A stretch of DNA of 9,520 nucleotides from Desulfitobacterium sp. (GTDB lineage Bacteria > Bacillota > Desulfitobacteriia > Desulfitobacteriales > Desulfitobacteriaceae): NCBI GenBank assembly GCA_012799495.1, contig JAAZLD010000285.1, forward strand, positions 1 to 9,520, given 5' to 3'. This document shows positions 7,688 to 9,520 of the stretch, piece by piece. The number at the start of each line of letters is the position of its first letter. The first letter of the stretch is position 1. Both the position numbers and the translations under genes were made by a program. Below the pieces are notes generated by a model. That model worked only from the letters and a program-made list of their open reading frames with translations, was not told the DNA's origin and ran no database searches.

Positions 7688-7735
7688 ATCACAAAGTTAT
7701 GAACGTCCCATAAGGGACCCCCATTACCTTGTGAT
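7688..7735 (-). other. Two-level hairpin in the mfd leader
   Basis: An outer 9-bp stem (arms 7688–7696 and 7727–7735, ATCACAA core with one G-U pair on the minus strand) encloses a perfect inner hairpin, GTCCC/GGGAC with a 4-base loop (7705–7718). No U-run follows on the minus strand, so this is not a normal terminator. It lies 18 bases before the mfd ribosome site. I recognise no known riboswitch or T-box motif. Confidence 0.5.
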
Positions 7736-7767
7736 ATAAAACACCATAATCCTCCCCAAAGCCTTAA

Positions 7768-7806
7768 GACCCAATTCCTTGATAAAGGGGATTGGGTCAT
7801 TGGGTC
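7768..7806 (-). other. Hairpin with duplicated 8-base arm between the Fin-like gene and mfd
   Basis: ATTGGGTC occurs twice in tandem (7791–7798, 7799–7806), and its inverse GACCCAAT occurs once (7768–7775). On the minus strand the single 3' arm could pair with either of two 5' arms. The nearer pairing gains a further CCTT/AAGG inner stem. There is no U-tract, so termination after the Fin-like gene is uncertain. I see no clear promoter for mfd in this spacer. Confidence 0.5.
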
Positions 7807-7817
7807 TAGATGTAGCT

Positions 7818-7994
7818 TTAGTTAAGCCTTATATAGTCTTCCATTTCTAGTTCGTCCTTACAATCTGGGCATAAAGCATGAGCTATATTCCCAGTAACAT
7901 TCATTATAGAATCTGGAAGCTCCTGGGTCAAGTCATCTAGTTCTATCTGGCCTAGAACTTCATCACAAATTTGACAGATTTTGATTAGGAACAC
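7818..7994 (-). CDS. fin: Small zinc-ribbon-like protein, probable anti-sigma-F factor Fin
   Basis: A 58-codon gene starting at GTG 7994 and ending in TAA. It has a strong ribosome site (GGGAGGTG, GGAGG 7 bases from GTG). The protein has two cysteine pairs, CQIC (7–10) and CPDC (42–45), separated by an acidic stretch, then a short acidic tail. This is the layout of Fin (formerly YabK), a small two-CxxC zinc protein that in Bacillus sits directly upstream of mfd and inhibits sigma-F so that the forespore can switch to sigma-G. This copy is shorter than the roughly 76-residue Bacillus protein because the region between the pairs is reduced, and its start is close to the first cysteine. That it is a real gene is well supported by start signals, frame and motifs; the Fin identity rests on motif plus position. 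Another small zinc-ribbon protein remains possible. Confidence 0.65.
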   Translation of the reverse strand: MFLIKICQICDEVLGQIELDDLTQELPDSIMNVTGNIAHALCPDCKDELEMEDYIRLN

Positions 7995-8031
7995 AAAAAC
8001 ACCTCCCAGGATAGGTTTGCCTGGGAGGTGT
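7995..8031 (-). terminator. Rho-independent terminator of the dms operon
   Basis: A perfect 12-bp stem (ACACCTCCCAGG/CCTGGGAGGTGT, arms 7999–8010 and 8020–8031) with a 9-base loop is followed by a U-run of five on the minus strand (7995–7999, the first base inside the stem). It begins 41 bases after the dmsC stop. Its 3' arm contains the ribosome site of the next gene. Confidence 0.9.
8000..8007 (-). promoter_or_regulatory. Ribosome binding site of the Fin-like gene, inside the terminator stem
   Basis: GGGAGGTG on the minus strand is a strong Shine-Dalgarno sequence 5 bases before the GTG start at 7994. All eight bases pair in the dms terminator hairpin. An RNA reading through from dmsC would therefore hide this site, while an RNA starting inside the hairpin would leave it free. 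Confidence 0.75.
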
Positions 8032-8041
8032 ATCCTTATGC
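8012..8041 (-). promoter_or_regulatory. Sigma-F-like promoter overlapping the dms terminator
   Basis: On the minus strand GCATA (8037–8041) is followed 15 bases later by GGCAAACCTA (8012–8021). The Bacillus sigma-F consensus is GCATR (or GYATA), 15 bases, then a GG-starting A-rich -10. The -35 and spacing fit fully and the -10 departs at one place. Predicted start is near 8005, giving a leader of only about 10 bases before GTG at 7994. Sigma-F control of fin in Bacillus supports the reading; the site itself is inference. Confidence 0.5.
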
Positions 8042-8072
8042 ATAAGTTAAAAGCTAATTAGGAATCAAAGGA

Positions 8073-8894
8073 TTATAGGCCGAATCCGATGGGGATTCCA
8101 GAGGCATAGAAGATATAGCGACTGGCGATCTCTCCAAGGAATATTACAGCCACAGCCAAGTACAAAATACTTGATTGCTTAGCAAGCTTGCTTCTCTGGG
8201 TTAAAGTAAATAAGAGTAATCCTCCCAGTAAGCATAACCAGCTTAATCCAAGAACCATCTCGCTTCCTGCCATCAATGTCATGCTTTCTTGGCCTGCCAT
8301 TGTTGCTGAGGATGCTAAATTAGCCATATACCCTGGCATAAATGCCGCTTGAATCATAGCTACAGCTAAGAGAATCAAGTCGATAGGAAGAGCCGGTTCT
8401 TCTTTTACAGAAGATGTTAGGTAAAAAATAATTCCTCCTAGAATAATTGCTGTAGCATAGAAACTGATCATTGTATATGAACTCTGCCAAGCTGGCATGA
8501 TACCTTCCATATAGAGGCGGCCCATAGTATAAATAGCACCTAGACCTACTAAAACAGTTAAATAACTTAAGGCACTACGAGCTCCTGCAGCTTTTTCTCC
8601 TCTTTCTAACCACCAGTATACTAGCAAGAGGCCAAAGAATCCTCCAGAGAATAAGATTTCTCTACTTAACCAGGAGGTGGAAAGATTCAGCAAGCTTGTC
8701 AAAGCTAAGAGAGGTTGTCCTAAGTGGAGTAAGGAGGCAACGATTCCGATTCCAGAAAGGACTAAAGCTACTAAAGTATTTCTTTTATATAAAGGTGCCT
8801 TTGAGTCCTTAAGGCGCATAATTACTGCCCAGAGCATTGCTCCGATGGCACCTTGCATACACAAGGTAAAGATTAGTAATGGCATATCCTGCAT
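8073..8894 (-). CDS. dmsC: DmsC-type membrane anchor subunit of a DMSO-reductase-family enzyme
   Basis: A 273-residue, very hydrophobic protein with about eight predicted membrane spans (roughly residues 5–27, 40–60, 79–96, 107–125, 137–158, 170–190, 208–228, 243–262), as in DmsC of about 287 residues. The segment SLLHLGQPLLA with His57 aligns with the Escherichia coli DmsC region around His65, which is implicated in menaquinol binding. LSREI (76–80) and GEIASRYIFY near the C-terminus also match the family. Role by family: it anchors the DmsAB-like pair to the membrane and oxidises menaquinol. ATG at 8894 has GGAGG 7 bases upstream and lies 15 bases after the dmsB stop, so the genes are translationally close and co-transcribed. 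A terminator follows. The terminal electron acceptor cannot be deduced. Confidence 0.9.
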   Translation of the reverse strand: MQDMPLLIFTLCMQGAIGAMLWAVIMRLKDSKAPLYKRNTLVALVLSGIGIVASLLHLGQPLLALTSLLNLSTSWLSREILFSGGFFGLLLVYWWLERGEKAAGARSALSYLTVLVGLGAIYTMGRLYMEGIMPAWQSSYTMISFYATAIILGGIIFYLTSSVKEEPALPIDLILLAVAMIQAAFMPGYMANLASSATMAGQESMTLMAGSEMVLGLSWLCLLGGLLLFTLTQRSKLAKQSSILYLAVAVIFLGEIASRYIFYASGIPIGFGL

Positions 8895-8909
8895 CTTTAT
8901 TCCTCCTTC

Positions 8910-9482
8910 CTATTCAATAGCCTTTTTATGAGGGGTTATTACAATTGAGGGTTTGGTAATGTCTGCAGAAGGTAAACCTTTTACCTCTGTAACTTTGCCA
9001 TATTTAGCTTGCAACTCTTCGATAGGTCCGTGTTCTAGAACCCTTAAGATACAGGCATCGACACAAGCTGGGTTCTTTCCTTGTTCTAATAGGTCAACAC
9101 AGAAGTTGCATTTAGTTACAGTTTTCCCATTTAATTGGGGTGCTTCATAAGGACATGACCAAGTACAATACCCACATCCTATGCATTTATTCTGATCCAC
9201 AAGGACAATTCCGTCTTCCTCTCTTTTGTACATAGCCCCTGCTGGACAGTTTGTTACACATTTGGGATCCTCACAGTGATTACAGCTCATTGATAGCCAA
9301 TATGCGAAAACATTGCTCTGATATACACCGTTTTCTTCGATGGTGTCCCCACCTTGAAACTCCCGGACTTTACGCCATAATTGACCTACTTCCAAATCGT
9401 TTTTATCCTTACAGGCGATCTGACAAGTAAAACAGCCAATACAATTTGATTGGTCAATATAGAATCCATATTGCTTTGCCAT
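8910..9482 (-). CDS. dmsB: DmsB-type iron-sulfur electron transfer subunit
   Basis: A 190-residue ferredoxin-like protein with 16 cysteines in four cluster-binding sets, as in DmsB: C14/17/20/24, C67/70/75/79, C100/103/106/110 and C125/128/140/144. It opens KQYGFYIDQSNCIGC and has FAYWLSMSCNHCEDPKC, both very close to E. coli DmsB. Role by family: it passes electrons from the DmsC menaquinol site through four [4Fe-4S] clusters to the molybdenum subunit. There is no signal peptide, as expected for a partner carried by a Tat-exported DmsA. Start ATG at 9482 has GGAGGTGA 6 bases away, overlapping the upstream stop. One oddity: the last cysteine is followed by Ile (CILR) where DmsB usually has Pro (CPLR). 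Related enzymes (other CISM subunits) have the same architecture, so the substrate is open. Confidence 0.94.
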   Translation of the reverse strand: MAKQYGFYIDQSNCIGCFTCQIACKDKNDLEVGQLWRKVREFQGGDTIEENGVYQSNVFAYWLSMSCNHCEDPKCVTNCPAGAMYKREEDGIVLVDQNKCIGCGYCTWSCPYEAPQLNGKTVTKCNFCVDLLEQGKNPACVDACILRVLEHGPIEELQAKYGKVTEVKGLPSADITKPSIVITPHKKAIE

Positions 9483-9495
9483 CTGAAGTCACCTC

Positions 9496-9520
9496 CTAAG
9501 CTCTTTCTACTTCTACTAGA
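9496..9520 (-). CDS. dmsA: 3' end of a molybdopterin oxidoreductase catalytic subunit (dmsA-like), partial
   Basis: Only the last seven codons and the stop are inside the window. The minus-strand frame reads LVEVERA then TAG (9496–9498), which resembles the typical C-terminus of DmsA-family proteins (a final beta strand with V-E-V/I-E). The stop overlaps the dmsB ribosome site, as expected for tightly packed dmsA–dmsB. The assignment rests mainly on the two genes that follow; the rest of the gene lies beyond the right edge. Confidence 0.55.

Noticed and set aside
7688..7735. T-box or known riboswitch in the mfd leader
   Set aside because: No T-box conserved sequence, no specifier loop and no terminator are present; mfd is not a usual target of such elements.
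7724..7747. Seven-codon leader peptide (MVFYITR) before mfd, after GGGGAGG
   Set aside because: The ribosome site is only 3 bases from the ATG (6 from the following GTG), and there is no regulatory logic such as repeated codons or a following terminator.
7618..7800. 60-codon minus-strand reading frame overlapping the start of mfd
   Set aside because: It runs through both hairpins of the spacer and into mfd in another frame, has no ribosome site at its ATG, and its Trp-rich product resembles no family.

Overview
The window comes from a low-GC, endospore-forming Gram-positive anaerobe, most likely a clostridial bacterium of the Desulfitobacterium/Desulfosporosinus type. The species-level guess is inference. 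It rests on sporulation genes (spoVT, a Fin-like gene), the conserved Firmicute mfd–spoVT–mazG–yabO order, strong GGAGG ribosome sites, U-tract terminators and a DMSO-reductase-type respiratory operon. Every gene I can support lies on the minus strand, so transcription runs from high to low coordinates.

In transcription order: (1) 9520–8073 is the distal part of a dmsABC-type operon. It holds the last codons of a catalytic subunit (dmsA-like), a four-cluster ferredoxin subunit (dmsB) and a membrane quinol-oxidising anchor (dmsC), closed by a 12-bp perfect hairpin terminator. (2) 7994–7818 is a 58-codon gene with a GTG start and two CxxC pairs. Family and position suggest the anti-sigma-F factor Fin. 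Its Shine-Dalgarno sequence forms part of the 3' arm of the dms terminator, and a sigma-F-like promoter overlaps the same hairpin. (3) After a structured 140-bp spacer come mfd (transcription-repair coupling factor) and the prsA-type foldase lipoprotein gene, probably co-transcribed and ended by a long hairpin terminator. (4) spoVT follows as a single-gene unit with a good sigma-G-type promoter and its own terminator. (5) mazG (YabN type, tetrapyrrole methylase plus two MazG repeats), hup (HU) and yabO/rqcP (S4 domain) follow, with a terminator between hup and yabO. (6) The last 80 bases (1–80) hold no gene I can identify, only a short imperfect tandem repeat where yabP would be expected.

Most of the block is a housekeeping and sporulation neighbourhood: repair (Mfd), nucleotide sanitation (MazG), chromosome architecture (HU), stalled-ribosome quality control (YabO/RqcP), secreted-protein folding (PrsA) and forespore control (Fin, SpoVT). 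The dms operon is the accessory part and sits where pth/spoVC usually lies in Bacillus. I see no insertion sequences, CRISPR arrays, tRNAs or rRNAs. The most interesting signal is the compact terminator/promoter/ribosome-site overlap between dmsC and the Fin-like gene.
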